A DNA stretch of 22,085 nucleotides, from assembly GCA_028717785.1 (NCBI GenBank), contig JAQUND010000003.1:86901-108985 (forward strand), in the 5' to 3' direction. The notes under the pieces were generated by a model. That model was given only the letters and a program-made list of their open reading frames with translations. It was not told the origin of the DNA and did not search any database. Position 1 is the stretch's first letter, and each line of letters begins with the position of its first letter. The position numbers and the translations under genes were made by a program. This document shows positions 5,766 through 12,746 of the stretch, piece by piece. This stretch comes from Candidatus Nanoarchaeia archaeon (GTDB lineage: Archaea > Nanoarchaeota > Nanoarchaeia > SCGC-AAA011-G17 > JAFCDX01).

Positions 5766-7943
5766 ATGAGATTAGAAAGTAAGCCTACGGAAGTTGTTAC
5801 ATCGCAGCAGTTTACTGAGTTCGAGTTTGGTATTAAGTCTGCTGATATGGGTCTTGTTTTGGAGATTCTTCGGTCTAAGTTGTATTCAAATCCGATAGGT
5901 GCTATTTGTAGAGAGATTGCTTCGAATGCAAGAGATGCAAATCGTGAATCTGAGAATAATGTTCCGATAGAAATTGCGATCAATAGTTCTGTCATCTCTA
6001 TGAGTGATATGACTATATCGTTTAGAGATTATGGGCCGGGTATATCACCTGAGCGAATGGCTGATGTGTTTGTTAATTATGGGAGTAGTACGAAGAGGGA
6101 GTCAGATGAGTATACTGGGGGTTTTGGTCTTGGTGCAAAGACTCCTTTTAGTTATACTGATAATTTTACGATTGAAACGATTGTTGCTGGGATAAAGTAT
6201 ACTTATGTAGCTGCGATTGAAGAAGGTCGTAAGGGGAAGATATATTGTGTTAATACTGAAGAGACTCAAGATAATCAAGGGACAACAATCATTGTACCTG
6301 TCAAGCCGTCAGATCGTAATCTGTTCGAAATTGAAGTTTATAAAGCTACGATTTTTTGGGATATGCGACCAGTTTATAAAAATTTTAAGACAAGAATTGA
6401 AGATAATGGTTTTAATATCATGCATGATGATGAAAACTTTTTGTTTGTAGAACAGAGTTTTTTGTCATCAGGTTATGGTCTTTTGCTTGATGGTATTTAT
6501 TATCCTATATCTTCAAACATTATGGATTTTGCTTCTAATACAGTTTATGGTTATCTATTCGTTTTTAAATTCAAGCTTGGTGAATTGACTATTTCAGCGA
6601 ATAGAGAAACACTTCAATATGATGAGAAAACAAAAATAGCAATCAATAAGAGGTTTGTTGAATTCATAAATATGTGTAAGTCTATTTATGAAAAACAATT
6701 TAAAGAAAACAAGACGTGGTTAGAAGCTTCTTTGTTTAGTAAACAATTCAATATATACTATAGAGCGCTTGAAGAACAGATTTCTAAAAAAGATCCTTAT
6801 TGGGTTGAAGTAAGTCTTTTTAATAATAAAAGATTGAATGCAAAACTTGATTTTATGTTTAAAACATTGGTTTTTTATCATTGCGAATCTGATTCAAAAA
6901 CAAGTTTTTCGAGAACAAGGATAGTTGATATTAATAAAAAGTTTACTGAAGAATGTTATTTATTTGATAAGACTATTTCTTTTGTTCCTTTGAAAGATGC
7001 AACGATTTTTTCTAATTTAACGACAAACGGTTATATAGCGATTCGACCGACTAATCCTAAATTTTTGAAGTTTAGTTCATTGATGTTTAAAGAAAAGAGA
7101 AGTTTTGCTAAAGAAATGAGAATGTTTCTTGATGATGTGAAGTTGTTGAACGAACTTGGGTTAAGTTATAAGTTGTATTCTGGTGTCGAAAAAATGAAAG
7201 TGACAAAAGATGAATCAATTAAAAACTCGAGTTTAAATCAAAGAAAGCGAGATCTTTTAAAAGTTTATGTTTTAAATATTCTTGATTTGGGACTTTCTTC
7301 TTCTTATTCTATAAGAAAAAAGGTTGGTTCTTATACTTATTTAAAAGTAAAAAATGAAAGCGTGACTTTTAAATCGGATACAGAACTTGAAAGAGAAAAA
7401 TATGTTTTGTATCTTGTAGATGATACTAATAACATTCCCGATATTAATTCTGACGATATCAAGATGTTGAGATTTGCAATCAGATTGAAATTGATTCCTG
7501 ATTTTACTATAATTTTTGCAAATCGAAATCGAGGTCAAAAACTGGTCTCTTTGTTTGGGACGCTTGAAGATAGAATCAAATTGCTTACGCCATCTATTAT
7601 CACTCAAATAGTTGATTTAGGTCATACGAAAGATTTGCTTAATGATCGTGAATGGTTAATAAATATAAATTTTGTTTCGAAGAAGTTTAGTTATCTTGTG
7701 TCTTCTTTAAAACCTTTTATGACAAAAAATGAAAATTTAGTCGTAGTACCAAGTGATCTTCTCGCAAAATACGAAAAAATGAGTCAAGTGTCAACTTTGA
7801 AACCTGTGATCAATGACTTTGACAAATGTTTTCCTATGACTGGACTTTTATCAAACTATCAAATCATGCGCGATTTAAAGATAATAAATGATTATATTAA
7901 TTTAGTCGAAAAAAATATGATCGAAAACAACCAACTGGTATAA
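5766..7943 (+). CDS. rIIA: rIIA-like GHKL ATPase
   Basis: 725 residues, the same size class as T4 rIIA. The N-terminal half is a GHKL-type ATP-binding domain: N-box EIASNARDAN at about 50-59, G1 box RDYGPGIS at 87-94, and G2 box GGFGLGAKTPFSY at 118-130. FKLGELTISANRETLQYD (about 272-289) is a conserved rIIA-type segment of the transducer region. The C-terminal half has no motif I can name. In T4, rIIA and rIIB are membrane-associated and needed to resist exclusion by a lambda prophage; elsewhere their role is unclear. GAGGAGAT lies five bases before the ATG. The G/T codon bias is strong at the start and weakens through the gene, with AAA and GAA becoming common after residue 150. Confidence 0.92.
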   Translation: MRLESKPTEVVTSQQFTEFEFGIKSADMGLVLEILRSKLYSNPIGAICREIASNARDANRESENNVPIEIAINSSVISMSDMTISFRDYGPGISPERMADVFVNYGSSTKRESDEYTGGFGLGAKTPFSYTDNFTIETIVAGIKYTYVAAIEEGRKGKIYCVNTEETQDNQGTTIIVPVKPSDRNLFEIEVYKATIFWDMRPVYKNFKTRIEDNGFNIMHDDENFLFVEQSFLSSGYGLLLDGIYYPISSNIMDFASNTVYGYLFVFKFKLGELTISANRETLQYDEKTKIAINKRFVEFINMCKSIYEKQFKENKTWLEASLFSKQFNIYYRALEEQISKKDPYWVEVSLFNNKRLNAKLDFMFKTLVFYHCESDSKTSFSRTRIVDINKKFTEECYLFDKTISFVPLKDATIFSNLTTNGYIAIRPTNPKFLKFSSLMFKEKRSFAKEMRMFLDDVKLLNELGLSYKLYSGVEKMKVTKDESIKNSSLNQRKRDLLKVYVLNILDLGLSSSYSIRKKVGSYTYLKVKNESVTFKSDTELEREKYVLYLVDDTNNIPDINSDDIKMLRFAIRLKLIPDFTIIFANRNRGQKLVSLFGTLEDRIKLLTPSIITQIVDLGHTKDLLNDREWLININFVSKKFSYLVSSLKPFMTKNENLVVVPSDLLAKYEKMSQVSTLKPVINDFDKCFPMTGLLSNYQIMRDLKIINDYINLVEKNMIENNQLV

Positions 7944-7948
7944 AAACT

Positions 7949-7983
7949 CAATCAGTTTGAATAGGCACGAGCATATTAAAATA
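7949..7983 (+). repeat. Intergenic repeat, copy 1 (rIIA-rIIB gap)
   Basis: This shares CAATCAG, TGAATAGG and AGCATA, in register, with 9387-9424. A looser resemblance continues for about 50 bases on both sides of a shared TATTTCGA. Each copy sits 45-65 bases upstream of a bipartite promoter. Confidence 0.65.
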
Positions 7984-8046
7984 GGTATGACAATAGTTTA
8001 ATATGGTCAGTATTTCGAATGTGATAGTTTAAGTCGTAGTAATAAG

Positions 8047-8078
8047 TTGGCAGATAGATTGAAAAGAGTCGATATATA
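8047..8078 (+). promoter_or_regulatory. Bipartite promoter of candidate ncRNA 1
   Basis: TTGGCA at 8047-8052, a 20-base spacer ending in TCGA, and TATATA at 8073-8078. No ORF with a ribosome binding site follows. The transcript would instead start near 8085 and run into the folded element. Confidence 0.7.
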
Positions 8079-8084
8079 TTAAGG

Positions 8085-8210
8085 AAACAAATTGTTGTTG
8101 AAGGAAACTTAACGAGGGGGTAATGTAAACAAATAAACCATGTTTACAAGAGAACAAATTCGGTAGAGGTTGTTGGAGTGGTTTCCAACTCCTCGTTAAG
8201 TTTCTTTTTT
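8085..8210 (+). ncRNA. Candidate structured small RNA with its own promoter and terminator
   Basis: A long closing stem pairs 8101-8117 with 8191-8207 (14 perfect Watson-Crick pairs at 8104-8117/8191-8204, extended by three more, one of them G-U). Inside it lie two hairpins: TGTAAAC 8124-8130 with GTTTACA 8142-8148, and GTTGGA 8072+100 (8172-8177) with TCCAAC 8184-8189. The overall shape is a three-way junction of about 107 bases. The 3' arm runs straight into a T-run (8205-8210), so the closing stem doubles as an intrinsic terminator. No coding frame with a ribosome binding site is present. It is not a tRNA: there is no T-loop or anticodon arrangement. It could be a trans-acting phage RNA or a leader attenuator for the rIIB-like gene, which starts 64 bases later but has its own -10 box. 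Confidence 0.65.
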
Positions 8211-8229
8211 ATAGTAATCTGAATACGAG

Positions 8230-8238
8230 TGATATAAT
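8230..8238 (+). promoter_or_regulatory. Atypical -10 element before the rIIB-like gene
   Basis: GTGATATAAT matches the -10 half of the element (TATAAT at 8233-8238), but no TTGGC-type -35 box is present 19-20 bases upstream. rIIB therefore appears to use a different or weaker promoter class than its neighbours. Confidence 0.5.
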
Positions 8239-8273
8239 ACATTAATTAAAAACAATTATCAGGAGTTCGTGTT

Positions 8274-9317
8274 ATGGCAAATTGGATGTCTACTGGATCG
8301 TATTTAGTAGTTTCGATAAAATCTTGTCGTCCGATCACACTTGAAAAAGGTACTGAAAAATATGAGAAAGTTTTGTCTTTGTTGACATCAAGTGCATCAG
8401 ATGACGATCTTATCGCTGCACTTGATGTTGGAAAAAAGATAGGAGAATTCAGTAATGGAGATTTCAGTGTTGATCGTGATTCTGGTGTCGTCACGTTTGA
8501 TGGTCATGAAGTTCATGATACAATAACAGAACGTATAGTACAGTTCTGTAAATCTGATCTTCCATATCTTCCTTTGCTCAATTTCTGGAGAAATGTTCAG
8601 AATAATCCAAGCGATGAAAGTAAACGTCATTTGTTTCTTTTTTTGGAAGCAAACAAGATGCCCATTACACATGATGGGTGTTTCTTAGCTTATAAGGGAG
8701 TAAAAAAAGACAGGTCAGGTGATTTTGTCGATAAACATACTGGAAAGTTTTGTAATAATATTGGTTCTGTAGTTACTATGAATAGAGAAAATGTCAATCC
8801 TGATAGAAACACGACTTGTAGTCAGGGTCTTCATGTTGCTTCTCTTCATTATGCAAAAGAAACGTATGGAGGCGATGTTATTTTAGAAGTAAAGGTGAAT
8901 CCGTGTGATGTTGTTGCAGTTCCTTGCGATTATAATAACGAAAAAATGAGAGTGTGCAGATATGAAGTTGTCGGAATAAGTACAGGTAAAGGTATTGATG
9001 CTGTTCAGTTAGTTGATAGGTCGACTGAACGTGCTATAAAAAAGAATGCAACAAAGTCACAAAAACAAAGTAAGAAGAAAATAAGACGAGAAGCGAAAGA
9101 AGAGCATAGAGAGCTTGTCGAGAGACTTAAAAAATCAATATCGACTGATACAATTTCATTTGATTCATTGACTGCAAGTGAGATAATCGTGATAACAAAT
9201 TCTCTTTATCCTTCTGTTGTTTCTGAAAATCTTTTCAAGCTCGATAGAAAGAACAAGAAAACTATTGTCAGAAAAGCAAAAGAATTATTGGAAGATGCAG
9301 GTTTCAAAGTAATATAA
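8274..9317 (+). CDS. rIIB: rIIB-like protein
   Basis: 347 residues, close to T4 rIIB in length. The conserved core is clear: MPITHDGCFLAYKGVKKD (about 129-146), then DKHTGKFCNNIGSVVTMNR (153-171) and TCSQGLHVASLHYA (181-194), all typical of rIIB-like proteins. After about residue 250 a lysine-rich linker (KKNATKSQKQSKKK) leads to a C-terminal part of about 75 residues that may be a small helical domain. In T4 it acts with rIIA at the host membrane. The ribosome binding site is CAGGAG, eight bases from the ATG, unlike the AAGGAGAG seen elsewhere. The gene is separated from rIIA by a candidate structured RNA rather than being coupled to it. Confidence 0.9.
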   Translation: MANWMSTGSYLVVSIKSCRPITLEKGTEKYEKVLSLLTSSASDDDLIAALDVGKKIGEFSNGDFSVDRDSGVVTFDGHEVHDTITERIVQFCKSDLPYLPLLNFWRNVQNNPSDESKRHLFLFLEANKMPITHDGCFLAYKGVKKDRSGDFVDKHTGKFCNNIGSVVTMNRENVNPDRNTTCSQGLHVASLHYAKETYGGDVILEVKVNPCDVVAVPCDYNNEKMRVCRYEVVGISTGKGIDAVQLVDRSTERAIKKNATKSQKQSKKKIRREAKEEHRELVERLKKSISTDTISFDSLTASEIIVITNSLYPSVVSENLFKLDRKNKKTIVRKAKELLEDAGFKVI

Positions 9318-9344
9318 TCAAATTTTTCTCTCCATCTCTTTCTA

Positions 9345-9378
9345 TAAGAGCTCAGGTTTTTTTCTGGGCTCTTATTGT
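9345..9378 (+). terminator. Terminator-like hairpin after the rIIB-like gene
   Basis: An 11-pair stem, TAAGAGCTCAG 9345-9355 with CTGGGCTCTTA 9364-9374, includes one G-U pair and has an all-T/G loop. A pyrimidine tract (TTTTTCTCTCCATCTCTTTC) precedes it. The T-run after the stem is short, so termination may be incomplete. Confidence 0.7.
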
Positions 9379-9386
9379 ATTAGAAT

Positions 9387-9424
9387 CAATCAGCGTGAAT
9401 AGGTTCTAGCATACTCAATAATAT
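9387..9424 (+). repeat. Intergenic repeat, copy 2
   Basis: This is the partner of 7949-7983, with the same CAATCAG / TGAATAGG / AGCATA blocks. It contains TTCTAGCATA, linking it to the GTCTAGCA half-sites at 3331 and 20464. Confidence 0.65.
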
Positions 9425-9466
9425 TGTTTATAGATAATTATGGTTATTTATTTCGATATGTTATAT

Positions 9467-9497
9467 TTGGTAGAACTGATTGTTCTCACGATATTGT
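9467..9497 (+). promoter_or_regulatory. Bipartite promoter upstream of 9523
   Basis: TTGGTA at 9467-9472, a 19-base spacer ending in CACGA, and TATTGT at 9492-9497. It lies inside an open frame that could start at 9424, and shows the gene to start at 9523 instead. Confidence 0.75.
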
Positions 9498-9522
9498 TTT
9501 TGTAGGAAACAGGAGCAAAAAA

Positions 9523-9879
9523 ATGATAGTTCAAAAAGAAGTTACAGTAAAGTTGTTTTATGATACTGATAGTAAGACTGTTGTTAGTTCTAAGATTCAG
9601 GAGACTATCGTGTCTTGGACTAAGTGGGTCGATCTTGATGGTCATATAATAGAGATAAAACCGATATTGCCAGATACAATAATTTTGTGTTTGACAGATT
9701 CAGATTTAGTTTATGATGCTGGGTGTTCAACAAAACGATATAGTGAACATAAGATTACTGAAAATCATGATGGTACTTGTAACCTTTATTGTCCGACAAT
9801 AAATCATGTTTATAAGCATTCTATTCAAGTTCCAAATAAGAACGAACTCATTTGCAGGGGTTGTGGCAAGATAGTTTAA
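9523..9879 (+). CDS. Protein with C-terminal Cys/His domain, paralogous to 16732
   Basis: 118 residues, family not known. The last 35 residues contain C90-x4-H95-x3-H99-x11-C111-x2-C114, with HSIQVPNKNELICRGCG around the last pair. Exactly the same spacing and similar residues end the protein at 16732-17196, which makes a shared zinc-binding domain likely (inference). The N-terminal 75 residues look like beta-rich sequence with no match I know, and they differ from the paralogue's N-terminal zinc ribbon. CAGGAG lies seven bases before the ATG. Starting at 9424 would translate the promoter. Confidence 0.75.
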   Translation: MIVQKEVTVKLFYDTDSKTVVSSKIQETIVSWTKWVDLDGHIIEIKPILPDTIILCLTDSDLVYDAGCSTKRYSEHKITENHDGTCNLYCPTINHVYKHSIQVPNKNELICRGCGKIV

Positions 9880-9910
9880 TGATACTTTTCATAATATGGG
9901 GTGTTTTATT

Positions 9911-10279
9911 ATGGGACATAAACCTCAAGAGCCTGATATATTTTTTTTGAGAACAGGTTATATTGAATGTTTGTCGGGAACTGGACATGTTTATAAAGTG
10001 ACACATGATAGTTGTTCATGTAAAGGTTTTGGGTTCAGAAAACTTTGTCGACATTATAGACAAGCAGAAGCAAAAGGTTATCTTGATCAACTTGAAACAC
10101 AAATCATAAAGAATCCTAAGTTTATAAAAACAGAACATATTAGGAAAATGCGAATGGATGCTATTCGCGTCTTTTTAGATAAGTATAATCTCAAGTATCA
10201 GATTAGTCAAATTGTTGATCTTGAGAAGATAGTGACAGTGACGACAACTAAGCAAGATATATTTGGGTTTTTCTTTTAA
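9911..10279 (+). CDS. SWIM zinc-finger protein
   Basis: 122 residues. The motif C35-x-C37-x8-C46-x-H48 (SCSCKGFGFRKLCRHYRQA) fits the SWIM zinc finger, CxCx(n)CxH, a domain that binds DNA or protein in MuDR transposases, MEKK1 and several bacterial and phage proteins. The preceding segment (TGHVYKVTHD) has the usual short beta strands. The C-terminal 70 residues are helical and basic. The start is ambiguous: ATG 9911 has GGGGTG seven bases upstream, while ATG 9896 adds five residues but has no ribosome binding site. There is no promoter in the 31-base gap, so it is probably co-transcribed with 9523. A second SWIM protein with the same x8 spacing lies at 14574. Confidence 0.8.
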   Translation: MGHKPQEPDIFFLRTGYIECLSGTGHVYKVTHDSCSCKGFGFRKLCRHYRQAEAKGYLDQLETQIIKNPKFIKTEHIRKMRMDAIRVFLDKYNLKYQISQIVDLEKIVTVTTTKQDIFGFFF

Positions 10280-10297
10280 TATTGACAAGGAGAAAGC

Positions 10298-10468
10298 ATG
10301 AAACTGACAGAAAAAGAAATTACTAATATAATCAAATTTTTTCTTGTTTTTTTGGGGCTTTTGGGAATTCTACTGCCCTACATGGCAACTCTTTCTTTCA
10401 AAGAATATGTTTCGATCCTTGTAGGAATCATCTTGTTTTCTTTCGGTCTCTCTGAAGGTCATAACTAG
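10298..10468 (+). CDS. Small membrane protein, two predicted spans
   Basis: 56 residues, not recognised. Hydrophobic segments lie at about 11-31 (IIKFFLVFLGLLGILLPYMA) and 38-52 (YVSILVGIILFSFGL), with a charged N-terminus. CAAGGAGAAAG lies directly before the ATG at good spacing, and the gene follows the SWIM gene by 18 bases, so it is third in the 9523 operon. Small two-span phage proteins can be holins, antiholins or superinfection-exclusion factors; nothing here decides between these. Confidence 0.75.
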   Translation: MKLTEKEITNIIKFFLVFLGLLGILLPYMATLSFKEYVSILVGIILFSFGLSEGHN

Positions 10469-10544
10469 CTCTTCACTAAAAACGCCAATATCAATTTTCT
10501 TGAATGCGATGAAGAAGCAGCAAACAGAAAAATATGCCCATAGA

Positions 10545-10576
10545 TTGGCAACTCAATCTATTTCTCTCGATATAGT
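10545..10576 (+). promoter_or_regulatory. Bipartite promoter upstream of 10598
   Basis: TTGGCA at 10545-10550, a 20-base spacer ending in CTCTCGA, and TATAGT at 10571-10576, then TATTATCA and AAGGAGAG. This is a model copy of the full module. Confidence 0.85.
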
Positions 10577-10597
10577 TATTATCACAAAGGAGAGAAC

Positions 10598-10780
10598 GTG
10601 AACAGCTTAAAAAAGAGCAAAAAAAAGAAAAAGTTAGATAAAGTTTTTGAAGAGAAAATTAATGCTCTTTATCGCAATGGTATATTATATGGATGGATTT
10701 GTAGTCGAAAGACTACCTATTATGTAGTTGAACGGACAAGTGGACCTGTCGAATTGATTAAGACTAAATATATCGACTGA
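10598..10780 (+). CDS. Hypothetical small basic protein
   Basis: 60 residues from GTG. The N-terminus is extremely lysine-rich (KKSKKKKKLDK), and the remainder looks like a small compact beta-rich unit (RNGILYGWICSRKTTYYVVE). AAGGAGAG lies five bases before the GTG. The short length and basic tail would suit a nucleic-acid or protein-binding peptide, but no family is recognised. Confidence 0.75.
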   Translation: MNSLKKSKKKKKLDKVFEEKINALYRNGILYGWICSRKTTYYVVERTSGPVELIKTKYID

Positions 10781-10809
10781 TTAACGCACAAGTTTTATGT
10801 TTTTATTGA

Positions 10810-10815
10810 TATAGT
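10810..10815 (+). promoter_or_regulatory. -10 half of the element upstream of 10859
   Basis: TTGATATAGTTATTA gives a good -10 (TATAGT at 10810-10815), but the expected -35 position has only a poor match (ACGCA). An AAGGAGAG ribosome binding site follows after a longer leader than usual. Confidence 0.55.
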
Positions 10816-10858
10816 TATTAATTTGGTACACTCCGAATGATTCCTTAAGGAGAGAATT

Positions 10859-11065
10859 ATGAATGATAATGAACTAACCAAAATTGCAGATTTAATTTGC
10901 TCTATTTTTTTCAATAAAGAAAATACAACAAAAACAAATAAAGAAATGATTGAATTGATCAAACCAATTATAATGAAAGTCGGCTCTGAAGAAAGAGTAA
11001 TCGGTCGACTTCAAGTCATCAATCACATTGAAACAACTTGCAAAGATTTAAGAGGTATGCTATGA
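10859..11065 (+). CDS. Hypothetical helical protein
   Basis: 68 residues, not recognised. It is predicted all-helical, with no cysteine cluster or membrane segment. AAGGAGAG lies five bases before the ATG. Its stop overlaps the ATG of the next gene (ATGCTATGA context, ATGA overlap at 11062), so the two are translationally coupled. Confidence 0.75.
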   Translation: MNDNELTKIADLICSIFFNKENTTKTNKEMIELIKPIIMKVGSEERVIGRLQVINHIETTCKDLRGML

Positions 11066-11478
11066 TAAAATCAATCAAATTGATGCCAACAAATTACTCC
11101 AAAGAAAAAACGATTGCAGATGTCATCAGTCATATCTTACAGTATCCAGAACAAGGAACAAATACACCAGAAGCTTTCAAACATTCGATTGAATTCGTTG
11201 AAGCTGAAGATCTTGGTTCTGCTGTTGGAACTCTTTCTGAATATGCAAATGAAGGTTATGAAGAATTTGTTCTCAAACTTTTGGATGGTGAACTTATCCT
11301 ATTCAAACAAGACAATAAATTTTATTTCAGAAATTACGTTGAGATAGTTGAAAATGCGTTCATAGATTTAATGCACGACACTGATCTTGGCGATATACAA
11401 AGTATGACTGGTTTACAAATGAGTCGCGTGGATGAAATCTTTACTATTTACAAAATTGTATTGGAAAAGAGAAAATGA
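11062..11478 (+). CDS. Hypothetical protein, coupled to 10859
   Basis: 138 residues, not recognised. A central acidic stretch (IEFVEAEDLGSAVGTLSEYA) is followed by an apparent beta-rich part (EGYEEFVLKLLDGELILFKQ) and a helical C-terminus. An in-frame TTG at 11038 would add eight residues, but AAGAGGT directly before ATG 11062 and the ATGA coupling favour the shorter start. Confidence 0.75.
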   Translation: MIKSIKLMPTNYSKEKTIADVISHILQYPEQGTNTPEAFKHSIEFVEAEDLGSAVGTLSEYANEGYEEFVLKLLDGELILFKQDNKFYFRNYVEIVENAFIDLMHDTDLGDIQSMTGLQMSRVDEIFTIYKIVLEKRK

Positions 11479-11517
11479 AGACTCAAGAAAATTGGCTCTA
11501 ATCTCTGGAGTATACTT

Positions 11518-11775
11518 ATGATTACTAAAAAAATAGTTCAATGAAAACTTGTTAAAGTAAACAAACGTGATCTTAACAAATCTACTTATGTAGTTTTTGA
11601 AGATAAAATCTATCGAAAAACTGGATCGCAAGGTGCTGGCAAAAGTTATACAATGCGTCTTGAACGTCCTGGAGAAATTCGTAGTACAAAATCATTAGAT
11701 CAAATTGAATACATTATATCTCCAACAGGTTACATTGACCTTGAAAAATTAACACAAATCAAACCTGCTATATAA
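11518..11775 (+). pseudogene. ORF interrupted by an in-frame TGA at codon 9
   Basis: From ATG 11518, preceded by CTGGAG eight bases upstream, the frame reads eight residues (MITKKIVQ), then TGA, then 76 further sense codons to TAA 11773-11775. The downstream peptide looks coding: it has a balanced composition and segments such as STYVVFEDKIYRKTGS and YIISPTGYIDLEKL. No good restart lies soon after the TGA; the next in-frame ATG is near 11653. TGA is clearly used as a stop elsewhere in the window (for example 1498, 3308, 11476). Reading TGA as Trp gives VQWKLVKV, which would be natural. Possible explanations are a recent nonsense mutation, a sequencing error (TGG to TGA), or readthrough. Confidence 0.6.
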
Positions 11776-11853
11776 CAAACTAGAAGTAAATCTCGACCTT
11801 AACGAGCACATCTTTTTTGTTTTTATTAGTGATATTATATATAAACTTAAATG

Positions 11854-11876
11854 TGTGCTAGACGCCGTCTAACTGA
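11854..11876 (+). repeat. Dispersed palindromic repeat, best copy
   Basis: The core TAGACGCCGTCTA is a perfect 13-base palindrome around one central base, flanked by TGTGC and ACTGA. An inverted copy at 1576-1598 matches at 21 of 23 positions. It lies 25 bases before the promoter at 11901. Confidence 0.8.
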
Positions 11877-11900
11877 TTCATCTTTTATTGAAAAACTATG

Positions 11901-11931
11901 TTGGCTATTTTTGTTTTTCACTCGATATAGT
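11901..11931 (+). promoter_or_regulatory. Bipartite promoter of candidate ncRNA 2 / gene 12078
   Basis: TTGGCT at 11901-11906, a 19-base spacer ending in CTCGA, and TATAGT at 11926-11931. Transcription from about 11939 would first make the folded element at 11980-12064. Confidence 0.8.
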
Positions 11932-11938
11932 TATTATT

Positions 11939-12064
11939 AAATTATTAAATTAATAAAAGAGGTCTTATAAAGTTTAATTGGGCTGCTATACCACGAGACA
12001 GGAATGGTCACTGGTACTCTCTTACCAATGAAAACACTCAGGGTGCATAGCAGCTCTTTTTTTT
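11939..12064 (+). ncRNA. Candidate structured RNA or attenuating leader
   Basis: The closing stem pairs GGGCTGCTAT 11980-11989 with ATAGCAGCTC 12047-12056 (one G-U). After a two-base bulge, ACC 11990-11992 pairs with GGT 12042-12044. Inside is a hairpin of nine positions with one mismatch, TCACTGGTA 12008-12016 with TACCAATGA 12023-12031. Eight T residues (12057-12064) follow the 3' arm directly, as in an intrinsic terminator. The gene at 12078 begins just after, its ribosome binding site (AAGGAG) touching the T-run. It can be read as a stand-alone small RNA ending at the T-run, or as a leader whose terminator must be passed to express 12078. Confidence 0.65.
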
Positions 12065-12077
12065 AAGGAGTAAACTT

Positions 12078-12410
12078 ATGTCTGAAACAATAGAACTTGC
12101 TTGTTCTCCACTTGAAGAAGACTGTGTTCAAGTGTCTTCAACAGAAGAATACCTACCTGCAATGAAAGCAGAACTCAAGCGTTTTCAAGCTATGCTGGAA
12201 AAACGATTCCCAATTCCTGAAGGTGTTTCTGCCAGATTTTTCATCATGTGGCAACGTCATGAATTCGGCAGGTACGGAGAAGTTGCAATTGAATTCATTT
12301 CCAATACAAAAGGAGAAGACTTCGCATATTTTGTCGAGAGTAATCTTCCGAAAACTTGGGATGACTCAAGCGTCTACACATACGCTGGAGAAAACGACAA
12401 TGCAAATTAG
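12078..12410 (+). CDS. Hypothetical protein behind a structured leader
   Basis: 110 residues, not recognised. An acidic N-terminus is followed by a helix (YLPAMKAELKRFQAMLEKRF) and a beta-rich part with FFIMWQRHEFGRYGEVAIEF. AAGGAG lies seven bases before the ATG and directly follows the T-run of the folded RNA at 11980-12064. Expression may therefore depend on read-through of that hairpin (inference). This is one of the first genes with the A/C-rich plus strand typical of the right half. Confidence 0.75.
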   Translation: MSETIELACSPLEEDCVQVSSTEEYLPAMKAELKRFQAMLEKRFPIPEGVSARFFIMWQRHEFGRYGEVAIEFISNTKGEDFAYFVESNLPKTWDDSSVYTYAGENDNAN

Positions 12411-12437
12411 CGCTTGTCTTCAATAAGGAGCTGATAT

Positions 12438-12599
12438 ATGAAAGAATATACTGTGTATCTGATCGCTTTTAAAAACTTGAAGTTTAAATGTTTTGTTAAA
12501 GCTTCTTCCATTCATGTCGCTTCAGAGATTGCAAAAAACAGAGCTAAAGTATACAAAAAAGTTGATTGGACTATTTCGATGATCTGGTCTGTAGTTTAA
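12438..12599 (+). CDS. Small protein, hypothetical
   Basis: 53 residues: a beta strand-like start (KEYTVYLIAFKNLKFKCFV), a helix with basic residues (ASEIAKNRAKVYKK), and a final strand (WTISMIWSVV). The pattern, with FVKASSIHVASEIAKNRA in the middle, is that of a compact beta-alpha-beta fold. AAGGAG lies seven bases before the ATG, and the gene follows 12078 by 27 bases without a promoter, so it is probably in the same operon. Confidence 0.7.
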   Translation: MKEYTVYLIAFKNLKFKCFVKASSIHVASEIAKNRAKVYKKVDWTISMIWSVV

Positions 12600-12686
12600 A
12601 ACGCGTCTTTTTTATTTGATAGAACACGACTACTTTGCTTACAAAAGCTGGCTCAGAATTTATAAGAGTTGTAGACAAACAAACTA

Positions 12687-12717
12687 TTGGCTGATTAATT
12701 GCTTCTCATGATATAAC
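12687..12717 (+). promoter_or_regulatory. Bipartite promoter upstream of 12747
   Basis: TTGGCT at 12687-12692, a 19-base spacer ending in CATGA, and TATAAC at 12712-12717, followed by an AGGAGAGAG ribosome binding site. Confidence 0.75.
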
Positions 12718-12746
12718 TCGTATCATTAATTATAGGAGAGAGATTT

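Noticed and set aside
9424..9522. Longer start for the gene at 9523
   Set aside because: It would translate the promoter and leader; a CAGGAG site and ATG lie at 9523.
11792..11820. CTCG/CGAG hairpin before a T-rich run as a terminator
   Set aside because: Only four pairs, and not directly followed by the T-run; too weak to call.
12621..12685. Short frame after gene 12438
   Set aside because: About 20 codons with no ATG/GTG start and no ribosome binding site; possibly a gene remnant, but not supportable.
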